Positions 10,901-25,900 of a DNA stretch of 64,000 nt are shown here, one piece after another. The stretch lies in NCBI GenBank assembly GCA_003255025.1, contig QANY01003900.1:992001-1056000 (forward strand), written 5' to 3'. The translations under genes and the position numbers were made by a program. The first letter of the stretch is position 1. Each line of letters opens with the position of its first letter. The notes beneath the pieces are model-generated. The model saw nothing but the letters and a program-made list of their open reading frames with translations. It ran no database searches and was not told where the DNA came from. This DNA comes from Datisca glomerata (lineage: Eukaryota > Streptophyta > Magnoliopsida > Cucurbitales > Datiscaceae).

Positions 10901-13900
10901 AACTTGTCCACTCCTGCGCCTCCCCCTAAAGGAACATGGTTAAGATCATGGAACCTAGTGGGATATTTTTGGATTTTCAGACACTGGGAGATCGATAAAG
11001 AAATCTTACTCAAGTTAAATTTTTTGTACCATATATACCAGTTAGTAAAACATGATCTTACCAGGGTAGATCTAACTATTCTTACTTTAATGGCAGGACC
11101 AAACTATCCTAAAGAAGTCCAGAGCTCTTTTCTGAGAATGGAACAAGAGAAGAAGATGAACATTATCAAATACCAGGTTTGAGTATTATTATTATTGTTA
11201 TTATTAATATATTTGTCTAGCTGCCAGTCTTTCTAGTAGCTAGTCGCCTTTTTCTATAATCATTATTATTATTATTATTTATATGATATAAAAATATAAT
11301 TTTTTTATAGGAAACAAAAAATGTATTAATAAAAAGGTAGATACAAATCAAAGTTCAGAGGATAAGCCATCGTAGCCGAAACCAAAAGATAGAGTCAATC
11401 TATACCAAGAGCAACCAATCGGATTTAATAAAAAATAAAGTAACATCCTTAAAACACTTAGAGTTAGGCACCCACAAAGAAACCCAAAAATGAATCTTTT
11501 TTTTGATAGGAAACAGAAAACATATATTAATAATTAAAAAAGAGTACAAGAGCAGGATTTGGAGGATGAGTAATCCACCAAAAACTGAAAGTTATCCGTT
11601 GAAACGTAATAGAAAAATAAAGGAACATCCTTAAAACACTTAGAGTTCTGAGGTAGGGCTGGATGATAAGAAATGAGGTAGGAAAAGAGCGATTTACAGG
11701 TGAAAGTTCTAGAACTCTCCAAGGACCAGACTCGCCTATCAGGCACAAGCGGGTTAATAATCATCGACTTGAGACAACCAAGAAGAGAAGCAAGCTCCTC
11801 AGCCTCTCTATTACATTCTGACCAACAGATAACTTTCAGTTTTCTATTACGTTTTAACTTTCAGTTTTTTCATTTTTATTTAATAAAAAATAAAGGAACA
11901 TCCTTAAAACACTTAGAGTTAGACACCCACAAAGAAACCCAAAAATGAATCTTTTCCCATAAGAGTTCAATATCCGTTTAAACGTCTACAAAAATTCTCT
12001 TATTACATTCTGACCAAACGCCCCAAAGGATTGCCATAGCTCCTGTATACCACAAAATCTTCAACTTCCTTGACCACTTCAAAAGAAACACTTCACTAAA
12101 AAGTTTATCCACTTGTTTCTGGAAAACTCAAATGATATCAAGCTTAATCATCAACTTATGCCATAATTCCCTTGCAAAGGAGCAGTGGATAAACATGTGG
12201 TCCATATCCTCATTGTTTTTGCCACACTAAACACAAAAACTTGGGAGTAAAGCCATGTTAGGATGTCGTTTCTGAACCATGTCGGAAGTATTGATCTCAC
12301 GATGAAGAGGAGGAAGCCCCGACCCTCTAGGAGGAATAGGGCTATGATGATAAGAAATGAGGTAGGAAAAAAGCGATTTGCAGGTGAAAGTACAAGAACT
12401 CTCCAAGGACCAGACTCGCCTATCAGGCACAAGCGGGTTAATAATCATCGACTCGAGAAAACCAAGAAGAGAGGCAAGCTCCTCCGCCTCTCTATCATTG
12501 AGATTCCTAAAGAAATGGAAATTCCAAGAGGAATCTCCATTCCAAAAGAAGACAAGCTGGGCATTGTGGATACTAGACAATCGATAGAGCCTTGGATATT
12601 TTAAAATAAAAGGAGTATTAGAGAACTAGGTATCCTCCCAAAAGCTAACCCTATCCCCCCTACCCACTTTATAAGCGACAAGATCGGAGAAACGATCAAT
12701 ACCTCGGGAGATGTATTTCCAAGGGTTGCACCAAGAAGTATTCCATGCCGAATCGGAATCCCAACCATTGTCCTGGAGCTCATATTTGCTGACTATGATA
12801 GAATACCATAAAGACTCATTTCCATAGGAAATCTCCACAGCCATTTATTAGTCAGAGAAATATTCTGATCTATCAAATTCTCAACTCCCAAACCGCCTTC
12901 TTTGATCGATCGAGAAGCCGTCTCCCATCTAATGAGATGCGAACCTTTTCCTTCCTCCGCACCTTCTCAAAGGAAATCTCTCATAAGCCTCTTGATTCTA
13001 CGAGCAACCTTAACAGGCATTTTAAAGAGAGAGAGGTAATACGTAGGTAGACTTGCCAGAACTGATTGAACAAGAGTCAGTCTGCCTCCCTTGGAAACAA
13101 AGATCCTTCTCCATCTAGACAGCCTCTTCTCAACCTTCTCCACCACTGGATCCCAAAAGGACACCAAATAGGGGTTACCTCCCAAAGGCAACCCTAGGTA
13201 ATGCATAGGCCACGTGCTGACACCACACCCAAGGGACGAAGCTAAACTAGCTGTGTGCTCCTCCGCATAACCAATCCCATGCTATAGAACTTTTCCCGAG
13301 GTTAACCTTCAGACCCGAAACCATCTAAAAAATACGTAAAATCTTGCAAGTGTTTCTCACTCCCTCCTCTCCCTTTAGGAAAAATATGGTATTGTCAGCA
13401 AATTGTAAATGCGATACAATCACTCTATCCGCCCCAATCTCAAAACCCTTAATCAGAGAAGGGAGAGAGAGGATCTCCTTGCCTCAAGCTTCTCTGACCT
13501 CGAAAATTTCCCCCTCGGTGTGCCGTTAACAATAATGGAAGAATTAGCCGAAGAAAGACAGCCCTTCATCCAGCTCCGCCATTTGAAACCGAAACCCTTT
13601 TTGTCAAGCACCCCATCAACAAACCCCCAATCTACATGGTCATAGGCTTTCTCAAAATCAATCTTGAACACAAACCCTCCTTCTTAGAGAAATACTCCCC
13701 AACTGACTCGTTAGCAACCAAAGCCACATCTAAAATCTGTCTGCCCTTGACAAACGCTCCTTGATTCTCAGCCACGACCTCCCCAATAACATCCTTCAAT
13801 CTGGTAGTAAGGACCTTGGAGATAATCTTGTAAGGACTAGTGACAAGACTGATAGGCCTAAAATCCTTAGAGAGAGTTAACCTTCTTGGGAATAAGACAG

Positions 13901-16900
13901 ATATACGTCTCATTAGTCTTGGCATTAATAATACCATTCGTATGGAATTCCTCAAAAACTCGCATTATGCCCTCTCTGATAGTATCTCGACAATCTTGAA
14001 AGAACGCAAAGGAAACCCCATCGGGACCTGGCGCCTTCTCCTTCTTCCTCTTCAAAGGGACCTTCTAACCCGAAGCTACTCTCTCTACTCAGAGTTTTCC
14101 ATTGAAGACCTTTGATGACACGTTTATGACCTCCTCCCCTAGAGTAGAGTTTGCTATAGAACTCAATTAGAGCCTTAACAGCAATGTCGTCTTCCTTATC
14201 TACATAGGACCCCTCCTCTAATTCCAGCTTGGTTATGAAACTTCTCTTCCTTTTCCCATTGCCTATTCCATGAAACAATTTCAAATTGAAATCCCCTTCG
14301 ACCAGCCACTTGAATCTAGATTTTTGTCTCCAACTGATCTCCTCCTTAAGAGCAATCTCTTCCAACTGAAATTTCAGATCTTTACGTTCTTTACTAAGCT
14401 TTTCATCGATGTTAGCATTCTCTTCCAAAGCATCTATATAGGCAATCCGATCGTCGATGTTTAAAGATATATATTATCATATGATCTTAAAAACTGGAAG
14501 AACTTTGGCAAGCATTAGGCTGTTTTACAGGTTCACGAGTGATGTGTCCTACAGTATGCATCTTATACTTCCCATTTTCATCAAAAGAAAGCATGTTCTC
14601 CTTCAAGCTGTTTTTATGCCTTTCAAAGTACGTGTGCTTGTATGACTGCTTAGTTTTTGGCAATTTAACAAATGTGATGTGCTTCAGAAGACAAACCCTC
14701 TGGTTAAATTATTACATGATAGAAAATGTTTCCTATTAAAAATAAACAAATTAATTTATATTTTTTTTATAAAAAAAATTATTACATGATAAGATATAGT
14801 TTTTTATTCTGGGAGATGAGGTTAAATCTGGAAATTTAATAAGCGTAATTAAATTGTTTGGTGTAATGCCAATATTTATTAATATTTGTAGGGGTAGATC
14901 TGCCTTTCGGTGGTAATCCATAATCTTTAGTGTCTATAAATCCTAATGAAGATAAGGTTTAGGAAAGATTGGACGGGTGGAGAAAGAAGGTTTTTGTAGG
15001 TGATAGATTGACTTTGGTTCATTCAGTGTTGCAGCAGAGTTCAATTCATTTTAGGGTAAAATTCACTTTACCCTCCCGAGCTTTCTTCATTTTTACACAT
15101 CACCAACTTAACTATTTTTTCTCTTACATTGCCACCCAAACTTCAGTTTCTTAGCACTTCGCCCAAATTGATAACGGTAGTTAAAATGTTGGTTAAGAGT
15201 CTCACCTGCTCCCTGAACTGTGTCCATTTCCAGTTTGGCCCGAAAACTTCGAAAAATAACATTATAGTCCATGAACTTTCTAAGTGTCTTTCCCGTTGTC
15301 CTTTCCAAACGGACATAAAGGGTAAATGCCACTTTTGTTTATTTCCTCAAAGGTTTTGAGATTTTGTGGGTTCTCCCATATCAAGCTACAGCTGCTTTAT
15401 GGGGTTCTTTGGTAGGAGCTTAACAAAAAAAGCAGATTTTAAGGCGCTGTGTTTTAAGGCACTCTATACAAACTGCCATCGAATCTGTATCGATAAAAAC
15501 AAAGGAATGTTCCTAAACCACTTAGTATTAGACACCCAATGAGAGACTTAAAATTGTATCTTCTCCCCAAAACACTCAGTATCCACAAAAACTGTCCTAA
15601 GAAATCTCCTATTTCTTTCCAACCATAAGCCCCACAAAACAGCGACCACCCCCGTATACCATTGAGTCCTGAGCTTCCTGGGCCATTTCAGAAGGAACAC
15701 TTCGCAAAAGATATCATCCACTTGGTTCTGGAAAACCCAGCTAATGTGGAGCTTCATCAACCGGTTCTCCAACCTTCCTGCGAAAGGACATTGGATAAAT
15801 ATGTGATCCAAATCTTTGCAACTATTCCTACACACATGCTAGGCAGCAAGGCCAAGTTAGGGTCCCGCCTCTGAACCAAATCATTGGTGTTGATCTTCCG
15901 GTGGCCAAGACTCCAACAAAAAAACTGGACATTCCTAGGAATTTTGGTTTTTCATATAAGATAAAGAAGAGGTAAAACCCACCCGCTAGAGGAAGAGATT
16001 GTGACCTGGGAATTGGGATGAGATAAGGGAAGAGAAAAGGGATTAACAGGAAAAAATACCCGAGCTTTCCCATGCCCACAACCTCTGATCAGGGACTAGT
16101 GATCTATGAGAAACCGACCTCTGAATCTCTATCATTAAGGTTCCTAAAGAAGTGGAAGTTCCAGTCATATTCGCTGGGGGACCAGAAGTAGCTGATCGGG
16201 CACTGTGGAGCCTAGAAATGAGTAAAGTCTAGGAAAATCTACCGCAAGAGGGTTAGAAGAAATCCAAGAATCCTACCAGAATCTTATCCTGTTTCCACAT
16301 TCCACCTTGTAAGAAAAAAACTGGAGAAAATGGGCCAAATCAGCAGCAGAATAACTGTACTAACCTGCCGCTGGTGTCGATACCTTGAGAGATGAACTTC
16401 CAAATATTGCACCGAGGAACGTTCTGAGCTGTGTTGGAATCCCAGCTATTCGAATGAAGCCCGTACTTGCTGACTATAATGGAATGTGATAAAGACTCTG
16501 TTACCAAGGAGAATCTCCAAAGCCACTTAATTGTGAGGGTGATATTTATTTTTATCAAATTCTTGATGCTCAAGCCACCTCGGTTCTTGGACTAGAGATA
16601 GTCTCCCATCCTATGAGATGAGAACCTTTACGTTCCTCAACTCGTTCCCATAAGAAGTCCCTCAATTGTAAAGAGGGAAATGTAAATGGGAAGATTCGTC
16701 AAGACCGATTGGAGGGTGTCATCTCCTTCCCATAAACACCTTTGTTTTCAATAGTGAGCTGTTGTGTCATCTCCTTCCACTTGTGTTGTCAAATTCAATC
16801 CACTTATCAATATTTTGATCTACATTGCATTGGAATTTGTGCTTCCTGCTCTTTTTTTTCTCTCTACATATATGAGTTATGAAAACTCATAATATTTTAT

Positions 16901-19900
16901 TTCCAGGATATTTTGAAAGCTAGAGCTGCGCTACCTATTGCTGCACTCAAGGGTCATATATTGGAGCTGCTAAAGCAAAATGACGTTCTTGTTGTTTGTG
17001 GGGAAACAGGTTCTGGAAAGACAACTCAGGTCTATATTCGTTATCAATTTCTCTGATGCACCTACTATATATTTTTTCACTTAATATGTGATTTCTTGTA
17101 CTTTGTGTAGGTCCCACAATTTATATTGGATGACATGATTGAGTCGGGACAGGGTGGATACTGTAACATTATATGCACGCAACCGAGGAGAATAGCTGTG
17201 TGTACTAAAATTTTCTGCTTCATTGAATTTTAGTTCTGGCAGTGAATTTGTTGTGGTAGTAATAGTTTTTACTCCACACTACAAAAATTATACTATGCCT
17301 TATGAGAGGAGAATGATTATAATTTGTGATTCGAAAGAGAATTTTCAAAAAAAAGAAAAAACAAGGGAGACTGCCTTTTTTTTTTTTTTTGAAAAATTAT
17401 GATATTTGAAAGCTTATTTGAAAGTGTTATCTATTCCTAATATCTACCGCTATAGTAATTACAAAATCTACCCCTAGGATAATTCCCAAGAATCCTCATT
17501 TCATTTCCTTTACATAACCCGAAAGTAAGTGATGACTAGAGTGATGACTATTCATGATTATAGCTAGAGCCTAGAGTACAATCTTCCAGCACTAATGTAG
17601 AATTGGTAATTAATCATCAAGGCTTCCCTATGTAATCATCAAGACTTCTAGATGGGCTTATATTTGAGGGGTACGTAAGGAACTGAGGATTCTGAGACAA
17701 TATCAAATCTACGGCAAGTAGATGAGCTTGCTACATGAATTTAATGTAGAGAGATGCCATTTTTGTCCCATCTAGTTTCTAACTGGAGGGCTGTTTTATT
17801 AGTACACAGATGATCCATTGTAAATAAACACCAAGACTGTTAAGAAAAGAAAGTGAAGAAAAAGTTTGGCAGAGTTATTGATGGTGAACTGAAGCGCCAG
17901 TTTTATAAAAGTAATGCACAAGTAATGTTAGTCCTGAGTAAACATTCTTGCAAGTAAGGTCATGCTGTTGATTCTCCTGTAGGCTATTGCTGTCGCTGAA
18001 AGAGTTGCTGATGAACGCTATGAGCCTTCACCGGGTGCAGATGGTTCATTGGTCGGTTATCAAGTTCGTCTTGAAAGTGCAAGGTGTTCATCAATTTGTG
18101 CATTTATTTTTGGCATAATTTACATTAGGCAATACGCAGTTTCATTGTCATGGTGCGAGTAAACTACGCCATACTGTAGCCATCTGCGTACTCTTAGAAA
18201 GAAAAGAAAACGTGTCTGATTCCAAGTTAAAAAGTTGAATGAGTGAGTATAGACTTGGAACTTATTAAGATATTAAAGAGTCTCCTATAAAATTTTAGTG
18301 CACAAAATCATAAAAGAGAGCAAACGACCCTTTTTTGGGGAAAAATACGCTTTAGTCCCTATACCTTAGTTTCATTTTGTCCAAATATATTCTGATTTTC
18401 TCGTCCTTATACCGTTTACTTTGTTTCTGATGTGATCTTTTCTTCCACTTTCAGTTGATTGCACTTGTTAGACCTGTACATTTGATAAATTCTTGTTCAC
18501 TCGTCGCCAACAAAACATTTCTCATTTTTACAAATATCGCATAATATGTCAAATTCGTACACGTATGGCGTATATAGCTTCTTATACTCCTGTAGGATGT
18601 GACACCATTGTAAAAAATATTTCCACTAAACAGGTTTACCGGTGTAAAAAATGTTCCACTAAACAGATTGTTAAGTTTCAGTCAACAGACAATGGACAAA
18701 GTCATGTGCAATGGAGTGAAATTTATGGGCAAAATTGAGAAAATGAATATATTGGGACTAAATTGAAACTGCGTGTAAAGTAGAAGGAATGAAACATACT
18801 TCACTCTTGTTTAAAATGATATGGAATTTGAATGTCTGCCCTTTTCTGTAACAGAATATCTGCCTTTTTTCGTTGGTGAAAGTTCTATCGATAGAAGAGA
18901 TTTAAGAGAACTAAACCCCATAACAAGATGTCTTCCAAACAAAAACAACAGAATTAGAAGGCCATTATGTCAAAATTCCATTCCAACCTCTCAAAATTAA
19001 GAAAAGAAATAATACGTTTAAAAACTAATCAGTTGGAAGCCCATAATGACGCAGTAGAAACCACAAACTTCATATCGTATCGAACTCCTAGAGTTTTTCT
19101 ACACTGCACGCCTCCAAAGAATTTTTTTATGGTTTCTGAAAAATGCCTTCTAGCAGGCTACTCTGGAGGAACCCATCAAACTTAAAGTAAATCTAATATC
19201 TTCATCTAAAAAGAATAAACAAATGCTCAATGACAAAATAAGTGATTAAAGTCATGAAAGCATATTCCCAAAATAAATGATTACAACTCTGCTCGTGGGA
19301 AGTAAATTCCTCACTCGTTATGGAAAGAAAAGCTCCTATTAGTATCAGAAAGAGTTCTTTGAAGGGAATCAGGCTGTAAGTAGTGAACTTACTTGGTAAA
19401 AGTTTTTTTTTAAAGAATTTGTAGAAGTTTAATTTGTTAGGCAATTGTAGAATTATTTAAAAAAGGGTAATAGAAAGAATTGTACATGGTGGCTAGTTAG
19501 CAGTTTTATTCTTTCAATGTGGTGTCTTGTTGGCATTTTCCTTTCGCCATTAAGGATTCAACTGGATGGAACGACCAAGTTTGGCAAAGTGATAGTGCGT
19601 GGACTTAATTTGCTTAAAAAGTCTAGATGGTATGTTCACCCAAACCTTAAAGTGCAGGGGGTCTTTTTACATTTAACCTTATAGTTATTAAGATCAACAA
19701 TCATCTTTTTTCATCGAAGTGCATTGATAGCTGGGGGTTGCAAATTTTTTGTTAAGTTGTTCTTTAAGGTCTTTTTGTGGTTAATATAATCAACTCCATT
19801 TTTATTATCAATCTCTTAACAATTGTGAAGTTATGTATTTCTCACCTCTGCATTAGCTATGACTACATGGTTGTTGCCTGTTATTATCTTCACGTTGCTT

Positions 19901-22900
19901 GCTTTCACTTTTTATTGTCATGTCGCGTAATGGTATCTTATGTATATGATAAATGTGCAGTTTATTTACTGTACTCCTGTGGCTGTGTTTGTTTTCTTTG
20001 ACAAAAGTTCATAACTTCACTTTATTTTTTATTTGTTGTTGCAGGAACGGAAGTACAAAACTTCTTTTTTGTACAACAGGCATTCTTTTGAGAAAAATTG
20101 CGGTTTGTGTCCCAATTTTATTAATTTAATTAGTGATGTAACGCTTTCATATTGGACTTGTTGACAATAATATCATTGGGTTTTCATCTTGCTCTGGGTC
20201 TTGAGAAGTCATATCAATGAAATTTAAAAAGTAACATATAATAAGCTTATATACTCAGTTAAAATCGAATATTTCCCAAGAAAAAAATTAGATCGAAGAT
20301 AATTTATTGAAGGACAACTATTGACCCCAGATTGAAGATGAAAACAAATTTGTTCTCTTTACAAAGAAGAAAGTATAGATTTTTTATTCTCAGAATCTAT
20401 CATGTAGATTCTTCTTCTTAATACACAATACAGCGTCTTATTAAAAAACTCACTATTGCTCAATTAGATACTCATTTCAGTAATTTCCTACATGATACCA
20501 TGTGAATTCTGCTTTTTTCCTGTTTCTGGATTCTATTTCCAGGTTTAGATTTTGTTAATACAGTAGGATCTGTAGTTATTTTCTATATCTGATACAATAA
20601 AATAGGCCTGTATTCGCTTTGTGTCCGGGAAGTTGCCTCTACTAAAAAAACCATTTTGATAAGAAGCTATGTATTTTTTGAAGCTTTGCATCTTGTTTAA
20701 CCACAGTAACTGGATTTCATGGTCAACTTGTAGGGTGATCAAACCTTGACTGGCATTACTCATATCATAGTTGATGAAGTACATGAACGGTCTCTTTTGG
20801 TGAGTTAATAGTTGATTATTTTCGCATTCCAGAGGAAAGTAATAACCAGAACAAACTTGATGTATCTGTTATATGTGTGGCTAAATACTCTTCTTTGTCG
20901 AGAGGGTATTTGTGAGCATGTATTGAGTTATTAAAGGATGATTTTTATGGGAAAGTAAAGAATATTAAAAAATAAGATATGAAGAGTCTGACTAGGGCTG
21001 AAATGTCTTACTATGGTGAGCGCCTTAAACAATCTCAGCATCTAGATTAGTCCAGAAAGGAGGATTATTTGGGGGGAGGCATGGATATTTGCTGAACCTG
21101 GTGGTGGTAATATGAGTCCAACAATTAGAATGTGTTAAAGTCCTGTTCTTTAAGTTCCATTTTGTTTTCATGCTGGTGTGTTTGGTCTTAGTTTTTCCTT
21201 TCCTTTTCTTATTCTTTTCCCTGTTGTTTCTTTTGCTGGATTTCTTATCCTTCTTTTTTGTAATTTTCTTTTTATTATTAAATAATTTGGAGTTTCTTAT
21301 AAAGAAACAATTAGAACGAAGAAAAAACAGTCCAACAGTTGAAACAATTTTGTTGGAGAACTGGACGAGGATAGTTTTTGATCTAGACTTCATTTGTTAT
21401 CTCTCTCTCTCTCTCTCACTCTGGTTGTCTTCAAATTAGTTTAGGACATTCACGTTTTTGTCATCTAAATCATGGTTGATCAATTGTAACCAAGGTTACA
21501 TTGCCGGACGCAAGTGTTGCAAACATAAATAGCAACTTGGAGAAATTATAGTTTTTCTTAACATTTAGATTCACAATTTATTATTTTAGCTATATGTTTT
21601 AGTAGAAAAGAAAAGAAAATTCTAGTAGTGTATTAAAGATTTTCAATTCTGTAACTTCATGAAGGGAAAACAGAGTGTATGCTTGAGTGGGAAGGACACA
21701 TAAGCTCTAAAAGCCAATCCTTGGTGAAAGTGAGAAAGACCTAATCTGAGACACTTCTTAGTGCTGCTATGTACTTCACCCCTCGTGTTTGTACTTGTTG
21801 GATTGCTCTAAATGATCAAGGTGTGCTGTGCTTGGTTTGAGACTCTGAAGTAGGTGAAAATTGCTAAAGGAATTTGGGAGGAGAAGGCGGGAAGTGTGAT
21901 GGAGAGTGAAAATGGAGGCCGCATGGCATGATTGAGATGATTTTGAAAGAAAAAAATTGGTAATGGGTACAAAAATATGAGAATCTGAAAATTCCAGATG
22001 GTTTTTTCAAACTTCGTTGTTTGAACCTGGGGGCTGGGTGTTGTGGAAAATAACTGACTGGTCATTATCATCGTTACGTTAACCTCACAAGTCTTTCTCA
22101 ACTGGTCCCGTTGTGGAGTGTATGATGGACGTTTCATGTTTTAATATGGAACATCATGTGGCGGGGTAAGAGATTGAATGGATGTAGAATCAAGTCAGGG
22201 AACAAAGGTTGATGTTTACAAAGAAACGTGACAATCCTGACTGTAAAATTCCTCTGACTGTTGATTTTTGACAGCTGGTAATTAGAATATAGTTGAGTTG
22301 TTGAACATACTATGGACAAGCATTGGAAAGTCTGCCGTAGTGTGGGATCAATACCATTGTCATAAAGGTCTGAGTTTTTCTTTTTCTTCTCTTTCCCCTT
22401 TCCCTTTTCTTTTGGTGGATTTTTTATCCTCCGTTTTTGTACTTCTCTTTTTTCATTAATAATAATTTGAAGTTTCTTATTAAACAAATAAAAATAAAGG
22501 GCAAACTGAAATTGTGAAACAAAGAATATTTGGAGACTTTAGGTATGAAAATTATGTAACCCAATTGAGAATTTGATAGCCTAGAGATGAATGGAAGATT
22601 GAATGAGACCTTAAGAGAAGAGCGAGTATCCCTTAAGGCCAAGTTTGAGTAGCTCTTGTTTAGGGAGGAACACATTTTGAAACAAACGTTAAGAAGTAAG
22701 AATGGGCTTTCATATTGGGCTAGGTTAATGTAAATTAAGTTCATATAGCAATGACTGAATAGAAGGTGCATAACAAGAACAGTAAAAGATGTTGACGTCT
22801 GGTTTCTAATATCTCTATATAAGTTAATTATTAATAAAAAATATATAAATGTGTTGGAGAGGCTGCAATTGGTTTGAGTTCCTCAATATAGGGTGGACAA

Positions 22901-25900
22901 CTTGCTTTCAGAGTTGCTTCACACGCGTTGGCCTAGGAAACGTAAGGTTCTATGGAGTACCAGGGTCATGGCGGTGCTTGTGGACGAAGAGAAGAAGACT
23001 TTTTGAGGAGTCATCTGAGGATTTTTATTGTCTCTATGGGACAAGAGTCTTTTTTTTGTCTTCCCTATGGGTGTCTTATACTAAGTGGTTTAAGAATATT
23101 CTTTTGTTTTCGATTAGTGCGGACTGGTTTGCCGCTTGTAAAGACTAACTAGTGTTTTGGTTTCGGTTAGATTACTCATCCTCGGAACTTTTGTAGTTAT
23201 CCTTTTCTTTTAGTACAAATCGTTTCTTATCCAAAAAAATATATGTATATATATGTGTGTACGTGTGTTAAGAATGCAAAGTTTTACTTCATTGTCAATG
23301 TTAGTGGAAAATGAAATATATCTATAAAATGAATATAGCAAATATATTTGAACCAACTTGTTCCTAATGTGTTGAATCCTTTTTTTTCTTTTTGAAAAAT
23401 AACGTGTGGGCGTGTTGGTACTCAATGTGTCAGTGTTGGTGCTTCATAGTCTAAGACTTCTGATATTAATATAATAGTCTAAGACTTCTGTTTCCTATTA
23501 AAAAAATAGTCTAAGACTTCTGATGATTCTTGCAAGGATGAAACTTTGGTGTGGGATAGTATTTGAGAATCTAATTTAGATTATGCATATATCTACACAC
23601 ACATATAAATAATATATTTCATTAGTTTGTGTTAGAGAATCAAATTTGATTCCTTGTTTCGAAGTGGGATTATAGTTTGAAGATTCTTCACATTGATCCT
23701 TACCTTTTGGTTCTTTTCAATTGGAGACAAGTAAATTAAGTCATTTTCATTGAGGCCTTTGTTTTTGCTTCTTTCTTTTTGGTGGTTGGTGGATTTCTTA
23801 TCCTCCTTCCCTTTGCAACACTTTTCTTTTCAATACAATTTCCGTTCCTCTTTCCCGTTGTTACTAACAAAATTACCACACAAATTTGAAGTTCATGAGA
23901 CGAGAAAATTTTAGTGGAGGGCTGAATATCTGGAAGAAAAAATATTAAATGACATTATTTTGTTATTGCTGATTAAAAAAGTGGCTTTTTTTTGTGTTGG
24001 ACAGAGTGATTTCCTGTTAATTATTTTGAAGAATATGGTTGAGAGGCATTCCACTCACGGCTCAAAAAGACTGAAAGTAATTCTTATGTATGTATGCATC
24101 TTTGTGCATGGTCTTTGTGTATTTCCGTTCAGATTTTTGAATAGTCTTGGTAATTTTAACCTACTGTCTCTCTCTGTACAGGTCGGCAACTGTTGATTCA
24201 AACTTGTTTTCTAGATACTTTGGAAACTGCCCTGTCCTATCTGCTCAGGGAAGAACACATCCAGTGACTAGTTACTTTCTTGAGGACATATACGAAAGGA
24301 TCAATTATCGACTTGCTTCAGATTCGCCAGCATCTATAGCAGATGAAACATCAACCAATAAGAAGGTCTCATGAAGTTTGTCCTTAATTTCTTAACGTGC
24401 TTTACTTCTCTTCAAGTTCATATTGATTTGATGGTTAAAGAATCATCGAGGTATTTTGTTCAGTGGCAGAAGTGTCATTTTATGCAATTTTGATGCAGAA
24501 TCGGTAGGAATAAATATTGCAGTGGAGAGAATGGTTAACCCTTGTGCAAGCGGTTTTGGAAGCTTTATTCATGTTTACTATGTCTTTATTTAAAATTCCT
24601 ATAGGAGTTGCCGAGTATTTGGAGAAATGCATGAAGATTTTTTGTGGGATGGAGTTGACGAGCGAGTGTAGGGAGGACCATTTAGTGGGTTGGAGCAAAG
24701 TGTCTAGATTGAAGGGGGGGAAAGCGGTTTAATGTGTAGGCAACCTTTTTTCTAGGAATAAAGCCCTTCTTTATAAGTGGTGGTGAATATATCTCTTGGG
24801 ATCTGATTTGCAATGGTCTTCTATTATTCGAAGCAAATATGGTTAATCCCTAATGGTTTAGGTTATTAAGGGTTCCTTTAGAAGTTCTTGGAAATTCATT
24901 TCAGAAGGTTTTCCTGCCTTTTTTGGAGTGCTGGAGATGGGCGGTGGGAGATGGTTCCTTAGTCTGGTCGAGAGAACCAAAATGAATGGGATATCTTTAA
25001 AAAGTTTGCTACAAACTTAACGATGTCCCACGAAAAGCTAATATCCTTGAATTTTTTTCAGACCAAATGATCCACAAGATAGCAAAAATAGAACCATCTC
25101 CACAAAATTTCTTCTTCTTGTTACCCTTTCAAAGAGGATTATGAGAGAATTGTTGATGTCTCTCGGCATCATCCACGTAAAGTTGAAAAACTTTGATAAG
25201 CTTACACCATAGTTGAAAAACTTTGATAAGCTTACACCATAGTTGAAAAACTTTGATAAGCTTACACCATAGTTGAAAGGAAAATGAATAATGCAGAAAC
25301 AAGTGATACACTAACTCTGCGTCGTTCTGAGATAAGATGCATCAGTTTGGAGCGAAACAAGCCCTAGGAACTTAATATTAGAAGCCACCCAAAACCTTCA
25401 CCTTAGATGGGATGCGATGGGATGCTTGATCCAAATGATTCTTTGAGCAAAAGGTGTAAGATCCAAAGGTTTCAACAAAGCATGGAGGAAATATTTACAA
25501 GATAATACATTTCAGCTCTCAAGAGGCCAAATCCTCTTATTTATTCGTGAAGGATTCAAAGAATCTGGTTTTAGGCAGTGTGATAAAGAACTTAATTCAA
25601 CCAATTCAGAGGGTGATCACTCATGGATACCAAATCCTATGACAAAGGAAAAGATAAAGAGTCCAATTGAAATATGGAAAGCGAGTGTGAAAAGTTCCCC
25701 CACCAGCTATCCTTCCAAGATCGAGCTAACAAACCATATCCTACCGCCATTACAAACATGCCAAAAAAGTGGGAAGACTTTGAGAAATCAATTTCCAATT
25801 CACTTCTAAAGGCATCCTTAATCTCCACAACCACTTACCAAGAAGGGCCTTATTCCTAGCAACAAGGTTGCCTACACCCAATTTCAGAAAAAAAAAGGTT

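Noticed and set aside
18493..18738. 81-codon open frame in a helicase intron
   Set aside because: No recognisable domain. It lies within the MITE-like element and has no conserved context.
21170..21439. 89-codon very hydrophobic frame (Leu/Phe-rich)
   Set aside because: It arises from a T-rich LINE 3' tail and a CT microsatellite, not from a membrane protein gene.
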